A stretch of 64,000 nucleotides of DNA from Streptomyces europaeiscabiei (lineage in GTDB: Bacteria > Actinomycetota > Actinomycetes > Streptomycetales > Streptomycetaceae): the NCBI RefSeq assembly GCF_036346855.1, contig NZ_CP107841.1, positions 4,034,001-4,098,000 of the forward strand. The letters are read 5' to 3'. Each line of letters starts with the position of its first letter. The first letter of the stretch is position 1. Below the pieces are notes generated by a model that searched no databases, was not told the DNA's origin, and was given only the letters and a program-made list of their open reading frames with translations. This document shows positions 51,462 to 60,629 of the stretch, one piece after another. Made by a program: the position numbers and the translations under genes.

Positions 51462-53747
51462 ATGAAGTTCACCGACGGCTACTGGCTGCTCCGCGAGGGC
51501 GTCACCGCGGCCCACCCGGTCGAGGTCCTCGACGTCACCGCCACGGACGGCGGCGCCCTGGAGGTCCACGCCCCGACCCAGCCCATCCGCCACCGCGGCG
51601 ACCTGCTGAAGGGACCGGTCGTGACGATCAGCGCCCACGCCCCGATGCCCGACGTCATCGGCGTCACGTTCACCCACTTCGAGGGCGAACGGCCACGCGG
51701 CCCTCGGTTCGAGCTGACGAGCGATGAGTTCACCCCCCACACCTCCTACGACGACGAGCACGCCACCCTCACCGCCGGAGAGCTGTCGGTCCGCGTGTCC
51801 CGCACCGGCCCCTGGCACGTCGACTTCCTCGCCCACGGCCGCACCCTCACCACCAGCGGCCCCAAGTCGATGGGCATCATGCGCGAGGCGTCCGGCGCCC
51901 ACTACCTCCGCGAGCAGCTCAACCTGGGCGTCGGCACCTCGGTGTACGGCCTCGGCGAACGCTTCGGCCCGCTCGTCAAGAACGGCCAGGTCGTCGACGT
52001 CTGGAACGCCGACGGCGGCACGGCCACCGAACAGGCCTACAAGAACGTGCCGTTCTACCTCACCGACGCGGGCTACGGCGTCTTCGTCGACCACCCCGGC
52101 AAGGTGTCCTTCGAGGTCGCCTCGGAGGTCGTGTCGAGGGTCCAGTTCAGCGCGGAGACGCAGCAGTTGACGTACTACGTCATCTACGGCCCGACCCCGA
52201 AGGACATCCTCCGCAAGTACACGGCCCTCACCGGCCGCCCGGCTCTCCCGCCCGCCTGGTCGTTCGGTCTCTGGCTGTCGACCTCCTTCACCACCTCCTA
52301 CGACGAGGAGACGGTGACCTCCTTCATCGAGGGCATGCGGGAGCGGCGGCTGCCCCTCTCCGTCTTCCACTTCGACTGTTTCTGGATGCGCGAGTTCCAG
52401 TGGTGCGACTTCGAGTGGGACCCCCGGGTCTTCCCGGACCCGGAAGGCATGCTGGCCCGCCTCAAACGCCGCGGCCTGCGCATCTCCGTGTGGATCAACC
52501 CGTACATCGCCCAGCGCTCCCCGCTCTTCGCGGAGGGCAGGGCGCTCGGCCATCTGCTCCGCAGACCCGACGGCAGCGTCTGGCAGTGGGACCTCTGGCA
52601 GCCCGGCATGGCCCTGGTCGACTTCACCAGCCCGGCGGCCCGCGAGTGGTATGCGTCGAAGCTGGAGGCGCTGCTCGCCCAGGGCGTCGACTGCTTCAAG
52701 ACCGACTTCGGCGAGCGGGTCCCCCTGGACGTGACCTGGTCCGACGGCACGGACCCGGAGCGGATGCACAACTACTACACCTACCTCTACAACCGCACGG
52801 TCTTCGACGTCCTGCGCAAACACCGGGGCGAGGGCGAGGCGGTGCTCTTCGCCCGCTCGGCGACGGTCGGCAGCCAGCGCTTCCCCGTCCACTGGGGCGG
52901 CGACTGCGAGTCGACGTACGAGGCGATGGCCGAGTCGCTGCGGGGCGGGCTGTCGCTGGGGCTGTCGGGCTTCGGGTACTGGAGCCATGACATCGGCGGC
53001 TTCGAGGGCACCCCGACCCCCGCGCTCTTCAAGCGGTGGATCGCCTTCGGCCTCCTGTCCTCCCACAGCCGACTGCACGGCTCGTCGTCGTACCGGGTCC
53101 CCTGGCTCTTCGACGACGAATCGGTGGACGTCCTGCGGAAGTTCACCCGCCTGAAGCTCAGCCTGATGCCCTACCTCCACGAGGCCGCGCGCACCGCCCA
53201 CACCGAGGGTGTCCCGATGATGCGCGCGATGGTGCTGGAGTTCCCGGACGACCCCGGCTGCGCGCATCTGGAACGCCAGTACATGCTCGGCCCCGACCTC
53301 CTCGTGGCCCCCGTCTTCAGCGACGAGGGTGACGTCACGTACTACGTCCCCGAGGGCACCTGGACCCGCTTCCCGACCGGCGGCACGGTCACCGGCCCCC
53401 GCTGGGTCCGTGAACGGCACGACTTCAGAAGCGTGCCGCTCCTGGTCCGTCCGGGCACGGTCGTCCCGGTCGGCGCGGTGACGGACCGCCCGGACTACGA
53501 CCACGCAGACGGGGTCACGCTGCACGCGTACGGCCTCGAACACGGGGCCCAGGTCACCGTGCCGGTGGGCGACGTGACCTTCACCGTCGTACGGGAGGGC
53601 AAGGTGCTGCGGGCGTCGTGCGGCGATCCGAGGGCGCCGTGGGGGCTCGCGGCCGGTGACCGGGAGGTCCGGGCGGAGGCGGGCACGGGCTTTCTGACGA
53701 TGGACCTGGACGGGGAGTCGGATTCCCAGGGAACGAGGTCGGTGTGA
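51462..53747 (+). CDS. yicI: GH31 alpha-xylosidase (YicI type)
   Basis: 761 aa; AAGGAGAC upstream. GH31 catalytic nucleophile Asp415 in CFKTDFGERVP and acid/base Asp481 in GGDCESTYEA. The N-terminal part includes YGLGERFGPLVKNGQ and a beta-sandwich. FHFDCFWM (rather than the WxD of alpha-glucosidases) and the KTDFGE sequence match YicI alpha-xylosidases. Cytoplasmic, removing alpha-1,6-linked xylose from imported oligosaccharides; some family members act on other alpha-glycosides, so substrate is inferred. Confidence 0.92.
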   Translation: MKFTDGYWLLREGVTAAHPVEVLDVTATDGGALEVHAPTQPIRHRGDLLKGPVVTISAHAPMPDVIGVTFTHFEGERPRGPRFELTSDEFTPHTSYDDEHATLTAGELSVRVSRTGPWHVDFLAHGRTLTTSGPKSMGIMREASGAHYLREQLNLGVGTSVYGLGERFGPLVKNGQVVDVWNADGGTATEQAYKNVPFYLTDAGYGVFVDHPGKVSFEVASEVVSRVQFSAETQQLTYYVIYGPTPKDILRKYTALTGRPALPPAWSFGLWLSTSFTTSYDEETVTSFIEGMRERRLPLSVFHFDCFWMREFQWCDFEWDPRVFPDPEGMLARLKRRGLRISVWINPYIAQRSPLFAEGRALGHLLRRPDGSVWQWDLWQPGMALVDFTSPAAREWYASKLEALLAQGVDCFKTDFGERVPLDVTWSDGTDPERMHNYYTYLYNRTVFDVLRKHRGEGEAVLFARSATVGSQRFPVHWGGDCESTYEAMAESLRGGLSLGLSGFGYWSHDIGGFEGTPTPALFKRWIAFGLLSSHSRLHGSSSYRVPWLFDDESVDVLRKFTRLKLSLMPYLHEAARTAHTEGVPMMRAMVLEFPDDPGCAHLERQYMLGPDLLVAPVFSDEGDVTYYVPEGTWTRFPTGGTVTGPRWVRERHDFRSVPLLVRPGTVVPVGAVTDRPDYDHADGVTLHAYGLEHGAQVTVPVGDVTFTVVREGKVLRASCGDPRAPWGLAAGDREVRAEAGTGFLTMDLDGESDSQGTRSV

Positions 53748-54757
53748 CGGTGAAGATCACGGACGTGGCCCGGCACGCGGGCGTCTCCCCCAGCACCGTC
53801 TCGTACGCCCTGAGCGGCAAGCGGCCGATCTCGGCGGAGACGCGGGAGCGGGTCGAGGCGTCCATCCGCGAGCTGGGTTACCGTCCGCACGCGGGCGCCC
53901 GGGCTCTGGCCAGCAGCAAGTCGAACGTGCTGGCGATGGTGGTGCCGTTACGGGCCGGGATCAATGTGCCGGTGGTCATGCAGTTCGCGGTCTCGGCGGT
54001 CACGACGGCCCGCGCGCACGACCACGACGTGCTGCTGCTGACGCAGGAGGAGGGCGAGGAGGGCCTGCGGCGGGTGGCGGACACGGCACTGGTGGACGCG
54101 TTGATCGTGATGGACGTCCAACTCCACGACCCCAGGCTGCCGTTGCTGCGAACCCTGGACCGCCCGTCGGTACTGATCGGCTTCCCCGCCGACCCCTCCG
54201 GCCTGACCTGCATCGACCTGGACTTCAGGACGGCGGGCGAGCTGTGCGTGGAGCATCTGGCCGGCCTGGGGCACCGGGTCGTGGGCCTGATCGGCTCGCC
54301 GCCCGAGGTCTACGTCCGCCAGACCTCCTTCGCCCAGCGCGTCGTCCAGGGTTTCACCTCGGCCGCCACCCGCAACGGCATGTCCTCCACGGTCCACCCG
54401 TGCGAGGCCACCCCCGCGGCCGCCCGAGCCGTGGCGGAACGTCTGCTGCGCGAACAACCGGCCCTCACGGGCGTGGTCGTCCACAACGAGGCGATCCTGG
54501 ACCCCCTCGTCGACGCCTTCGAACACCTCGGTCTCCGCGTCCCGGCCGACCTCTCGGTCACCGCCCTCTGCCCGGACGAGCTCGCCGCGAACCTCCGCGT
54601 CCCCCTCACGTCGATCGCCATCCCGGCGGCCGAGGTGGGCGAACAGGCGGTCGCCCTCCTGATGAAGAAGCTGGCCGGCGCCCCCGTACCCGAGGCCACC
54701 CTGCTGCCGCCCCGCCTGACCGTCCGGGCGAGCACGTCCCGCCGGGTGACGGGGTGA
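53744..54757 (+). CDS. LacI family repressor of the GH31 operon, with a TTA codon
   Basis: 337 aa from GTG overlapping the GH31 stop by 4 nt. HTH: ITDVARHAGVSPSTVSYALSGKRPISAETRERVEASIRELGYRPHA, with the conserved hinge ARALASSKSNVLAMVVP. The effector domain follows. Leu69 is encoded by TTA (53948-53950), read by the bldA tRNA in Streptomyces, so full-length repressor may appear only at certain stages. Last gene of the operon, 75 bases from the ssrA 3' end. The twin palindromes upstream of the binding-protein gene are its likely sites. Confidence 0.9.
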   Translation: MTVKITDVARHAGVSPSTVSYALSGKRPISAETRERVEASIRELGYRPHAGARALASSKSNVLAMVVPLRAGINVPVVMQFAVSAVTTARAHDHDVLLLTQEEGEEGLRRVADTALVDALIVMDVQLHDPRLPLLRTLDRPSVLIGFPADPSGLTCIDLDFRTAGELCVEHLAGLGHRVVGLIGSPPEVYVRQTSFAQRVVQGFTSAATRNGMSSTVHPCEATPAAARAVAERLLREQPALTGVVVHNEAILDPLVDAFEHLGLRVPADLSVTALCPDELAANLRVPLTSIAIPAAEVGEQAVALLMKKLAGAPVPEATLLPPRLTVRASTSRRVTG

Positions 54758-54780
54758 ACGCATACGGGGTCAGGAAATGA

Positions 54781-54816
54781 CGAAAGCCCCGCTGCTGTGT
54801 CGCAGCGGGGCTTTCG
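54781..54816. terminator. Bidirectional terminator between lacI and ssrA
   Basis: 15-bp perfect stem CGAAAGCCCCGCTGC (54781-54795) with GCAGCGGGGCTTTCG (54802-54816), 6-base loop. Starts 23 bases after the lacI stop and serves the convergent tmRNA. Confidence 0.92.
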
Positions 54817-54831
54817 CCCACATGGGAATTG

Positions 54832-55231
54832 TGGAGATGGCGGGAATCGAACCCGCGTCCAACGGTGAGGAATCAGGGCTTCTCCGTGTGCAGTTCGCTG
54901 TGATTTTCTCAGCCCCGGCGATCACGCGAACAAGTCGCCGACGGGCTCAGTCACTGTTAGATTTCCCTCTTCACCCCGTGACCGGGATCAAGGTTTAGTC
55001 CCCTAGCTGATGCCAGGATCCGGGTCGGGAACACCCCCGGGCTGACACTCCCTTTAGTAAGGAGCAGTCGCTTCGCTACCTGAGATCAGGCGGCGAGAGA
55101 GAACTGCTGCTTGGGAGAATCGCTGTTGGAATTGGCGATTATTTTTTTCGGCCTGTGGTTTACGAGATCGTGGCCGCTTCCTCGACACGCTTCCCCTGCT
55201 TCGACATCCGCTGTCGAAACCGATCATCCCC
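54832..55231 (-). ncRNA. ssrA: Transfer-messenger RNA (tmRNA)
   Basis: About 400 nt. The 5' end GGGGATG pairs with CATCTCC at the 3' end (one G-U), discriminator A. GGTTCGATTCCCGCC is the T-arm. The coding part, 55136-55086, gives the tag ANSNSDSPKQQFSLAA then TGA, beginning at GCC and ending in the LAA that ClpXP recognises. CCA is not encoded. Rescues stalled ribosomes with SmpB, encoded immediately upstream. Confidence 0.95.
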
Positions 55232-55352
55232 ATGTTGTTTTTTCAATGTCCTCCGAGGAGGAGTCCCCCGAGGAGGACTTGTCGCACCCGCTGTGAGGTG
55301 CAGTGCCATCGTACGTGACCAACGCGAGCGCGTGCCACCGTATTCCCCGTGG

Positions 55353-55907
55353 CTACGCGTCGCGCTGCTTCCGCTTCGCCGCCGCGATCGCGCGGTCCGA
55401 CTCCCGCCGGTCCTGCTGCTCCCGCAGCGTCTGCCGCTTGTCGTACTCCTTCTTGCCCCGCGCGAGAGCGATCTCCGCCTTCGCCCGGCCGTCCTTGAAG
55501 TACAGCGCGAGAGGGATGATCGTGTGGCCGGTCTCCTGCGCCTTGGACTCCAGCTTGTCGATCTCCTCGCGGTGCAGCAGCAGCTTCCGCTTGCGGCGCG
55601 CGGAGTGGTTGGTCCAGCTGCCCTGGTGGTACTCGGGGATGTGGGCGTTGTGCAGCCACGCCTCACCCCGGTCGATCTGGACGAAGCCGTCGGCCAGCGA
55701 GGTCCGGCCCTCGCGCAGCGACTTGACCTCGGTCCCGGTGAGGACCAGCCCGGCCTCGTAGGTGTCGATGATCGCGTAGTCGTGCCGGGCCTTCTTGTTC
55801 TGGGCGACGATCTTGCGCTTGCCGCCCTTCTCGCCGTCCCGGCCCTTGGCGGCCGTCCCGCCCTGCTTGGGCTGGGACTCCTTCGGTACGTACATTCCCT
55901 TGCTCAT
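55353..55907 (-). CDS. smpB: SsrA-binding protein
   Basis: 184 aa from ATG at 55907; in-frame ATGs at 55919 (4 codons earlier) and at MYVPKESQ also exist. SmpB core: [46 protein letters not shown] and [25 protein letters not shown], plus the basic C-terminal tail. Binds the tRNA-like part of tmRNA. Located 121 bases upstream of ssrA, same strand. Confidence 0.95.
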   Translation of the reverse strand: MSKGMYVPKESQPKQGGTAAKGRDGEKGGKRKIVAQNKKARHDYAIIDTYEAGLVLTGTEVKSLREGRTSLADGFVQIDRGEAWLHNAHIPEYHQGSWTNHSARRKRKLLLHREEIDKLESKAQETGHTIIPLALYFKDGRAKAEIALARGKKEYDKRQTLREQQDRRESDRAIAAAKRKQRDA

Positions 55908-56020
55908 AGTGCCGCCCATTTTCGCACTACGCGGGGGGTCAACGGGAAGCCGATTAACGGGAGCGGCGACCGGGGGAACGCGAGGGAGGCGGGCAGGAGC
56001 GCGCGAGGCGGCGGAGGCGG

Positions 56021-57220
56021 CTACTGCCCGAGGCCGCTGAGCACCGTCTCGGCCCGCTGCAGGGCGTCCTCGTCCGCCTCCAGGTCGGGCGTGATGCCGC
56101 TGCCGTCGACGCCCCGGCCGGAGGGGGTGCGGTAGTGGCCGACGGTCAGTTCGGCGACGGATCCGTCGGGGAGGCGGCTCGGCATCTGCACCGAGCCCTT
56201 GCCGAAGGTGCGGGAGCCCACGACCACCGCACGGCCCCGGTCCTGGAGGGCTCCCGTGAGCAGCTCGGCCGCGCTCATCGTGCCGCCGTCGACGAGCGCG
56301 ACCAGGGGTCTGGTGGTGTCGCCGCCCGGCTCGGCGTGCAGGGCCCGCTGCTCGCCGTTGACGTCGTAGGTGGCGACGAGGCCGCCGTCGAGGAAGGCGG
56401 AGGCGGCGGTGACGGCCTCGGAGACCAGGCCGCCGGAGTTGCCGCGGAGGTCGAGGACGAAGCCCGCGGCGTCGGAGGACTGCTCCACGGCGGCTCGTAC
56501 GACGTCGCCGGAGCCCTTGGTGAACGCGTCGACCGTGATGACGCTGACCCCGCCGGCGGTGCGGCTCACGGTCACGTCCTCGGTGGAGAGACGGGCCCTG
56601 CGCAGGGTCTCGTGCCATGTCCGGGTGCCGCGCCGCAGCTCCAGCGACACCTTCGTACCGGCGGCCGCGCTCTCGGGGGTGCCGGTGTTCCCGGCCCCCT
56701 CGTCGATCGCGTCGCCGCGGAGTAAGGAGACGACCTCGGTGACCGGGCGCCCGTCGACCTTCTCCCCGTCGACGCCGACGAGCCGGTCGCCCGCGCGGAT
56801 CCCGGCGCCCGCCGCGGGCGAGCCGTCCTGCACCCGGGCCACCTCGATACGGCCGTCCCGCCGCAGCCGGGCCCAGAGGCCGACGCCGGTGTACTCGCCG
56901 TCGAGGGCCTCCTCGAACTGCTCGTACTCGCCCTCGGAGTAGACGGCGCCCCACCGGTCTCCGCTGCGGCTGACGGCCCGCTCGGCGGCCTCCACGGGGG
57001 ACTCGCCCTCGGCCATGGCCTCGGCGGCCGCGTCGGCGACGTCCTGCTCCCTGTCGGCCGGGGCGGAGCGGGAGGGGTTGGCGACGGCCGTCGTCCCGCC
57101 GCGCGGATCGTCGAAGCAGCCGGTCGCGGCGCCCGCCGCGAGCACACTCGCGAAGACCAATGTCAGGGCGGCCCCGCGGCCGATGCGGCGGGGCTGGGAG
57201 AACAGGTCGCGGCCTGACAT
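56021..57220 (-). CDS. S41 C-terminal processing protease with PDZ domain
   Basis: 399 aa. Signal peptide ending ATGC (Cys35), a possible lipoprotein. The PDZ domain spans about 110-210 ([45 protein letters not shown]). The S41 dyad is Ser316 in [12 protein letters not shown] and Lys341 in FGKGSVQMP. Cuts C-terminal tails of exported proteins. In the smpB-ctp-ftsX-ftsE neighbourhood as in S. coelicolor (SCO2967). Confidence 0.92.
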   Translation of the reverse strand: MSGRDLFSQPRRIGRGAALTLVFASVLAAGAATGCFDDPRGGTTAVANPSRSAPADREQDVADAAAEAMAEGESPVEAAERAVSRSGDRWGAVYSEGEYEQFEEALDGEYTGVGLWARLRRDGRIEVARVQDGSPAAGAGIRAGDRLVGVDGEKVDGRPVTEVVSLLRGDAIDEGAGNTGTPESAAAGTKVSLELRRGTRTWHETLRRARLSTEDVTVSRTAGGVSVITVDAFTKGSGDVVRAAVEQSSDAAGFVLDLRGNSGGLVSEAVTAASAFLDGGLVATYDVNGEQRALHAEPGGDTTRPLVALVDGGTMSAAELLTGALQDRGRAVVVGSRTFGKGSVQMPSRLPDGSVAELTVGHYRTPSGRGVDGSGITPDLEADEDALQRAETVLSGLGQ

Positions 57221-57287
57221 GTCGGCGAGTCTAGGACAACGCGAAGGGCCGCACCGGCGCTCGCCGGTACGGCCCCAGGGGCATGCG

Positions 57288-58205
57288 TCACACCTTCAGG
57301 TACTTGCGCAGCGCGACGAACGCGGCAAGCGCCGGCATCAGGAAGCTCACGGTGAGAATGAGCGGCAGCTTGACGAGGACGGCGTCCCAGCCGACGAAAT
57401 TGATCAATGGCAGGTTCTGGGACAGTGCCACTCCGTTGTCGATCACGAAGTACTGGCCGAGTGCCAGGAAGGCGCAGGCGACCACGCCGCCGATGATCCC
57501 GGCGACCGCGGCCTCCATGATGAACGGCGCCTGGATGTAGAAGCCCGAGGCCCCCACGAGCCGCATGATCCCGATCTCACGGCGACGGCTGAACGCCGAG
57601 ACACGCACCGTGTTGACGATCAGCAGCAGCGCCACGATCAGCATGACCGCCATCACTCCGCGCGCCGCCAGGTTCAGGTACCCGAGGAGCCGGAACAGGT
57701 TGTCCAGGATGCCCTTCTGGTCCTGCACCGACTGCACGCCGTCACGGCCGTTGAAGGCGCTCGCGATGACCTGGTACTTCTCCGGGTCCTTGAGCTTGAT
57801 GCGGTACGACTCCTGCATCTGGTCCGGCGTGAGGCTGCTGGCCAGGGGCGAGTCGCCGAACTGCTCCTTGTAGTGCTTGTACGCCTCGTCCTGCGACTCG
57901 TGCTCGACGTTCTCGACGACCCCCATCTTGTTCAGATCAGATTTGATCTGGTTCTTCTGCTGGGTCGTGACGGCGCCCTTGGCGCAGTTGGGGTCGGACT
58001 CCGCGTCGCTCTTGTTGCAGAGGAAGACCGACACGTTGACCTTGTCGTACCAGTAGCCCTTCATCTGGCTGACCTGGTCGCTCATCAGCAGCGATCCGCC
58101 GAACAGGGCGAGGGAGAGGGCGACGGAGACGATGACCGCGAAGGTCATCGTGAGGTTGCGGCGGAGACCGACACCGATCTCCGACAGGACGAACTGGGCG
58201 CGCAT
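57288..58205 (-). CDS. ftsX: Cell-division ABC transporter permease
   Basis: 305 aa. One N-terminal helix, a long extracellular loop (about 55-175, including LCNKSDAESDPNCAKGAV, with two Cys), then three C-terminal helices. Works with FtsE to activate cell-wall hydrolases at division. Starts 35 bases after the ftsE stop. Confidence 0.95.
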   Translation of the reverse strand: MRAQFVLSEIGVGLRRNLTMTFAVIVSVALSLALFGGSLLMSDQVSQMKGYWYDKVNVSVFLCNKSDAESDPNCAKGAVTTQQKNQIKSDLNKMGVVENVEHESQDEAYKHYKEQFGDSPLASSLTPDQMQESYRIKLKDPEKYQVIASAFNGRDGVQSVQDQKGILDNLFRLLGYLNLAARGVMAVMLIVALLLIVNTVRVSAFSRRREIGIMRLVGASGFYIQAPFIMEAAVAGIIGGVVACAFLALGQYFVIDNGVALSQNLPLINFVGWDAVLVKLPLILTVSFLMPALAAFVALRKYLKV

Positions 58206-58240
58206 GGCGTTCCGCTAAGCCTTTCCGTGGACTGGGGCGG

Positions 58241-58930
58241 TCAGTGCTGGTAGCCGTAGACGCCGCGTGCCTGGTCGCGGACGAGGCGGCCCTTCTCCAG
58301 CTCGATGACGCGCTTGCGCATCTGGTCCACGATGTTCTGGTCGTGGGTGGCCATCACCACGGTGGTGCCCGTCCGGTTGATCCGGTCGAGCAGCTTCATG
58401 ATGCCGACGGAGGTCTGCGGGTCGAGGTTGCCGGTGGGCTCGTCCGCGATGAGGAGCTTGGGCCGGTTCACGAAGGCCCGCGCGATGGCCACACGCTGCT
58501 GCTCGCCACCGGACAGCTCGCCGGGCCTGCGCTCCTCCTTGCCGCCGAGACCGACCAGTTCCAGCACCTGCGGCACGGACTTGCGGATCTCGCCGCGCGA
58601 CTTGCCGATGACCTCCTGGGCGAAGGCGACGTTCTCGCCGACCGTCTTGTTCGGCAGCAGCCGGAAGTCCTGGAACACCGTCCCGAGCTGGCGGCGCATC
58701 TGCGGCACCTTCCAGTTGGACAGGCGCGCGAGATCTTTGCCCAGGACGTGCACCTGTCCCTGGCTGCACCGCTCCTCCCGGAGGATCAACCGCAGGAAGG
58801 TGGACTTTCCGGAGCCGGATGACCCCACGAGGAACACGAACTCGCCCTTCTCGACCTCCAGGGACACATCCCTGAGTGCGGGGCGGGTCTGCTTGGGGTA
58901 GACCTTGGACACGTTGTCGAATCGGATCAC
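58241..58930 (-). CDS. ftsE: Cell-division ATP-binding protein
   Basis: 229 aa from GTG. Walker [11 protein letters not shown]-loop [11 protein letters not shown] signature [15 protein letters not shown] and Walker [14 protein letters not shown], with HDQNIV as H-loop. Energises FtsX. First gene of the ftsE-ftsX unit. Confidence 0.96.
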   Translation of the reverse strand: MIRFDNVSKVYPKQTRPALRDVSLEVEKGEFVFLVGSSGSGKSTFLRLILREERCSQGQVHVLGKDLARLSNWKVPQMRRQLGTVFQDFRLLPNKTVGENVAFAQEVIGKSRGEIRKSVPQVLELVGLGGKEERRPGELSGGEQQRVAIARAFVNRPKLLIADEPTGNLDPQTSVGIMKLLDRINRTGTTVVMATHDQNIVDQMRKRVIELEKGRLVRDQARGVYGYQH

Positions 58931-58988
58931 GGATGCACCACAAGCCGTCGGGAATGGATGACGAGACTGTACCGTCCCCGGCCCGCCA

Positions 58989-59011
58989 AGAGGCGCGGGG
59001 AACTGCGCGAC
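58989..59011 (+). repeat. Dispersed palindromic repeat upstream of ftsE
   Basis: AGAGGCGCGGGGAACTGCGC followed by GAC, a family copy in the gap between ftsE and the divergent small zinc-ribbon gene. CCCACCGGCCCGCAGCCGCG follows, as after other copies. Confidence 0.75.
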
Positions 59012-59172
59012 AAGCCCCCACCGGCCCGCAGCCGCGCGACATGGGGCGACCCTCCCCTTTCCGAGGCCCCCGCGCAACCTCCGGAGGAACCTGGCACAGT
59101 GGTGTGGAGGAACGGTCCGGTTCCACGAAGCGTTGAGGTATGTGTGAGGCCATTGCAAGGAGGGCGAGGCGC

Positions 59173-59364
59173 ATGACGTACGACCGGTTGGTGTGCGCGA
59201 ACTGCGCGTCCCCCGTCGCCGAGGGCCGCTGTCATGTGTGCCGGGCCAGCCGCGAGCGGCTCCAGCAGGAGAACCCCTTCGCGAACCTGAGCCCCGTGAC
59301 CCTGATCGCCCTCCTGGCGATCCTGATAGCGGCGGTGGCGCTGCTGGCGCATCAGACGGCATAG
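59173..59364 (+). CDS. Small zinc-ribbon membrane protein
   Basis: 63 aa from ATG with AAGGAGGG upstream. [21 protein letters not shown] gives CxxC...CxxC for zinc, followed by a charged stretch and one membrane helix ([21 protein letters not shown]). Ribbon faces the cytoplasm. Conserved in Streptomyces next to ftsE; function unknown. Confidence 0.88.
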   Translation: MTYDRLVCANCASPVAEGRCHVCRASRERLQQENPFANLSPVTLIALLAILIAAVALLAHQTA

Positions 59365-59388
59365 AGCGGCTCAGACGTACGACGAAGA

Positions 59389-59429
59389 ACGACGAAGGCC
59401 CGGGGCTGGCTGCCCCGGGCCTTCGTCGT
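59389..59429. terminator. Bidirectional terminator
   Basis: 17-bp perfect stem ACGACGAAGGCCCGGGG (59389-59405) with CCCCGGGCCTTCGTCGT (59413-59429), 7-base loop, between the convergent zinc-ribbon and LAETG genes. Confidence 0.92.
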
Positions 59430-59463
59430 ACGTCTGTGTGTGGCTGTGCCTGATCGCGAACGG

Positions 59464-60318
59464 TCAGGCGGTGGCGCCGCGGCCGTCCATCAGGCGCGGC
59501 AGCAGACGGAAGCCGATACCGCCGGCGATCATGGTGGCGGCGCCGACCAGCAGGAACGTGGTCTCGGTGGCGCCGGTCTCGGCCAGCTCGCCGCTGCCGG
59601 CGCCCTGGGCCTCGGTCTCCGAGCCGGTGTCCGTGAGGGCCGAGGAGCCCTCCTCCTGGACGACCGCGTCGTTGCCGCCGCCGTCGGGGTCGGTGCCACC
59701 GGAGGTGTCACCGCCGGTGGTGCTGTTGCCGCCCGTGCTGCTGGCGTCACCGGTCGTGCTGGTGCTGTTGGCGTTGCCGGTGCTGTTGGCGTTGCCGGTG
59801 CTGTTGGCGTTACCAGTGCTGTTGGCGTTACCAGTCGTGGTGGGGTCACCGGTCGTGCTCGTCGTGGTGGGGTCACCGGTCGTGCTCGTCGTGGTGGGGT
59901 CACCGGTCGTGCTCGTCGTGGTGGGGTCACCGGTCGTGCTCGTCGTGGTGGGGTCACCCGTCGTGCTCGTCGTGGTGGGGTCACCCGTCGTGCTCGTCGT
60001 GGTGGGGTCACCCGTCGTGCTCGTCGTGGTGGGGTCACCCGTCGTGCTCGTCGTGGTGGGGTCACCCGTCGTGCTCGTCGTGGTGGTGGTACCGGTGGTC
60101 GTAGAACCCTCGGTCACACCGATGCTGGTGCCCTCGGTGTCGTTGCCGGTCTGGACCGAGACATCAGCTTCGACCGAACCGCCGTCGTCGGTGCTGACAC
60201 CGACACCGACGCCGAGGTCCAGCGCGGAAGCGGCACCCGCGGCGGTCAGTGACGCGCCAGCGGCGATCACGGCACCCGCGGCTATTCGCGCAACGCGGAT
60301 CCGTGTCTTCTTCGTCAT
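59464..60318 (-). CDS. Sortase-anchored Thr-rich repeat surface protein
   Basis: 284 aa. Signal peptide (cut near ASA-LDL). A low-complexity middle has nine 9-residue TTTSTTGDP repeats and four NANSTG repeats. The end [31 protein letters not shown] is a class E sortase LAXTG signal with hydrophobic span and basic tail. The Thr/Ser-rich stalk is likely an extended, perhaps O-glycosylated, wall spacer. A short N-terminal conserved part ([23 protein letters not shown]) is the only non-repeat domain. Confidence 0.88.
   Translation of the reverse strand: MTKKTRIRVARIAAGAVIAAGASLTAAGAASALDLGVGVGVSTDDGGSVEADVSVQTGNDTEGTSIGVTEGSTTTGTTTTTSTTGDPTTTSTTGDPTTTSTTGDPTTTSTTGDPTTTSTTGDPTTTSTTGDPTTTSTTGDPTTTSTTGDPTTTSTTGDPTTTGNANSTGNANSTGNANSTGNANSTSTTGDASSTGGNSTTGGDTSGGTDPDGGGNDAVVQEEGSSALTDTGSETEAQGAGSGELAETGATETTFLLVGAATMIAGGIGFRLLPRLMDGRGATA
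59777..60085. repeat. 27-bp and 18-bp tandem repeats in the LAETG gene
   Basis: Nine 27-bp units (plus strand GTGCTCGTCGTGGTGGGGTC then ACCSGTC) encode TTTSTTGDP, and four 18-bp units encode NANSTG. The four units nearest the 3' end of the gene and its neighbours differ by a silent change (CCGG versus CCCG), so the array has two blocks. Confidence 0.9.
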
Positions 60319-60565
60319 ATGGCTGCTACCCCCAGTAGCTCATCAGTGAATGGAGCAGAGCGCCCGGGGCCGCGATCAACGGGAGCAGTCGGTTGGGTCG
60401 AAGTCCCCCGGTTCACATGCGCCCCAGTAATGCGCATGCCATGCGCCAGCCTTCCCAGTTTTCGCAGCAACGTCAAGGTCGTTGCGTACGCGATGTCCCG
60501 TTCACCGCATTTGACCCCGGCAACGACATGTGAGTGTGACGTAAGACCCAGACATCCCCGCACAG

Positions 60566-60604
60566 ACAAGGCAACCGCCTTCCATTGGAAGGCGGTTGCC
60601 TTGT
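60566..60604 (-). terminator. Terminator downstream of prfB
   Basis: 19-bp perfect inverted repeat, ACAAGGCAACCGCCTTCCA (60566-60584) and its complement (60586-60604), 26 bases after the prfB stop. Confidence 0.9.
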
Positions 60605-60629
60605 CGACAAAGCGCTGAATTGGGCCGCT

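Noticed and set aside
54832..55231. Integrated island at ssrA with attachment repeats
   Set aside because: No integrase gene and no second copy of the ssrA 3' end was found in the window, so only proximity is reported.
55248..55278. Terminator between smpB and ssrA
   Set aside because: GTCCTCC/GGAGGAC arms of only 7 bp with no T run; may equally be part of the ssrA promoter region.
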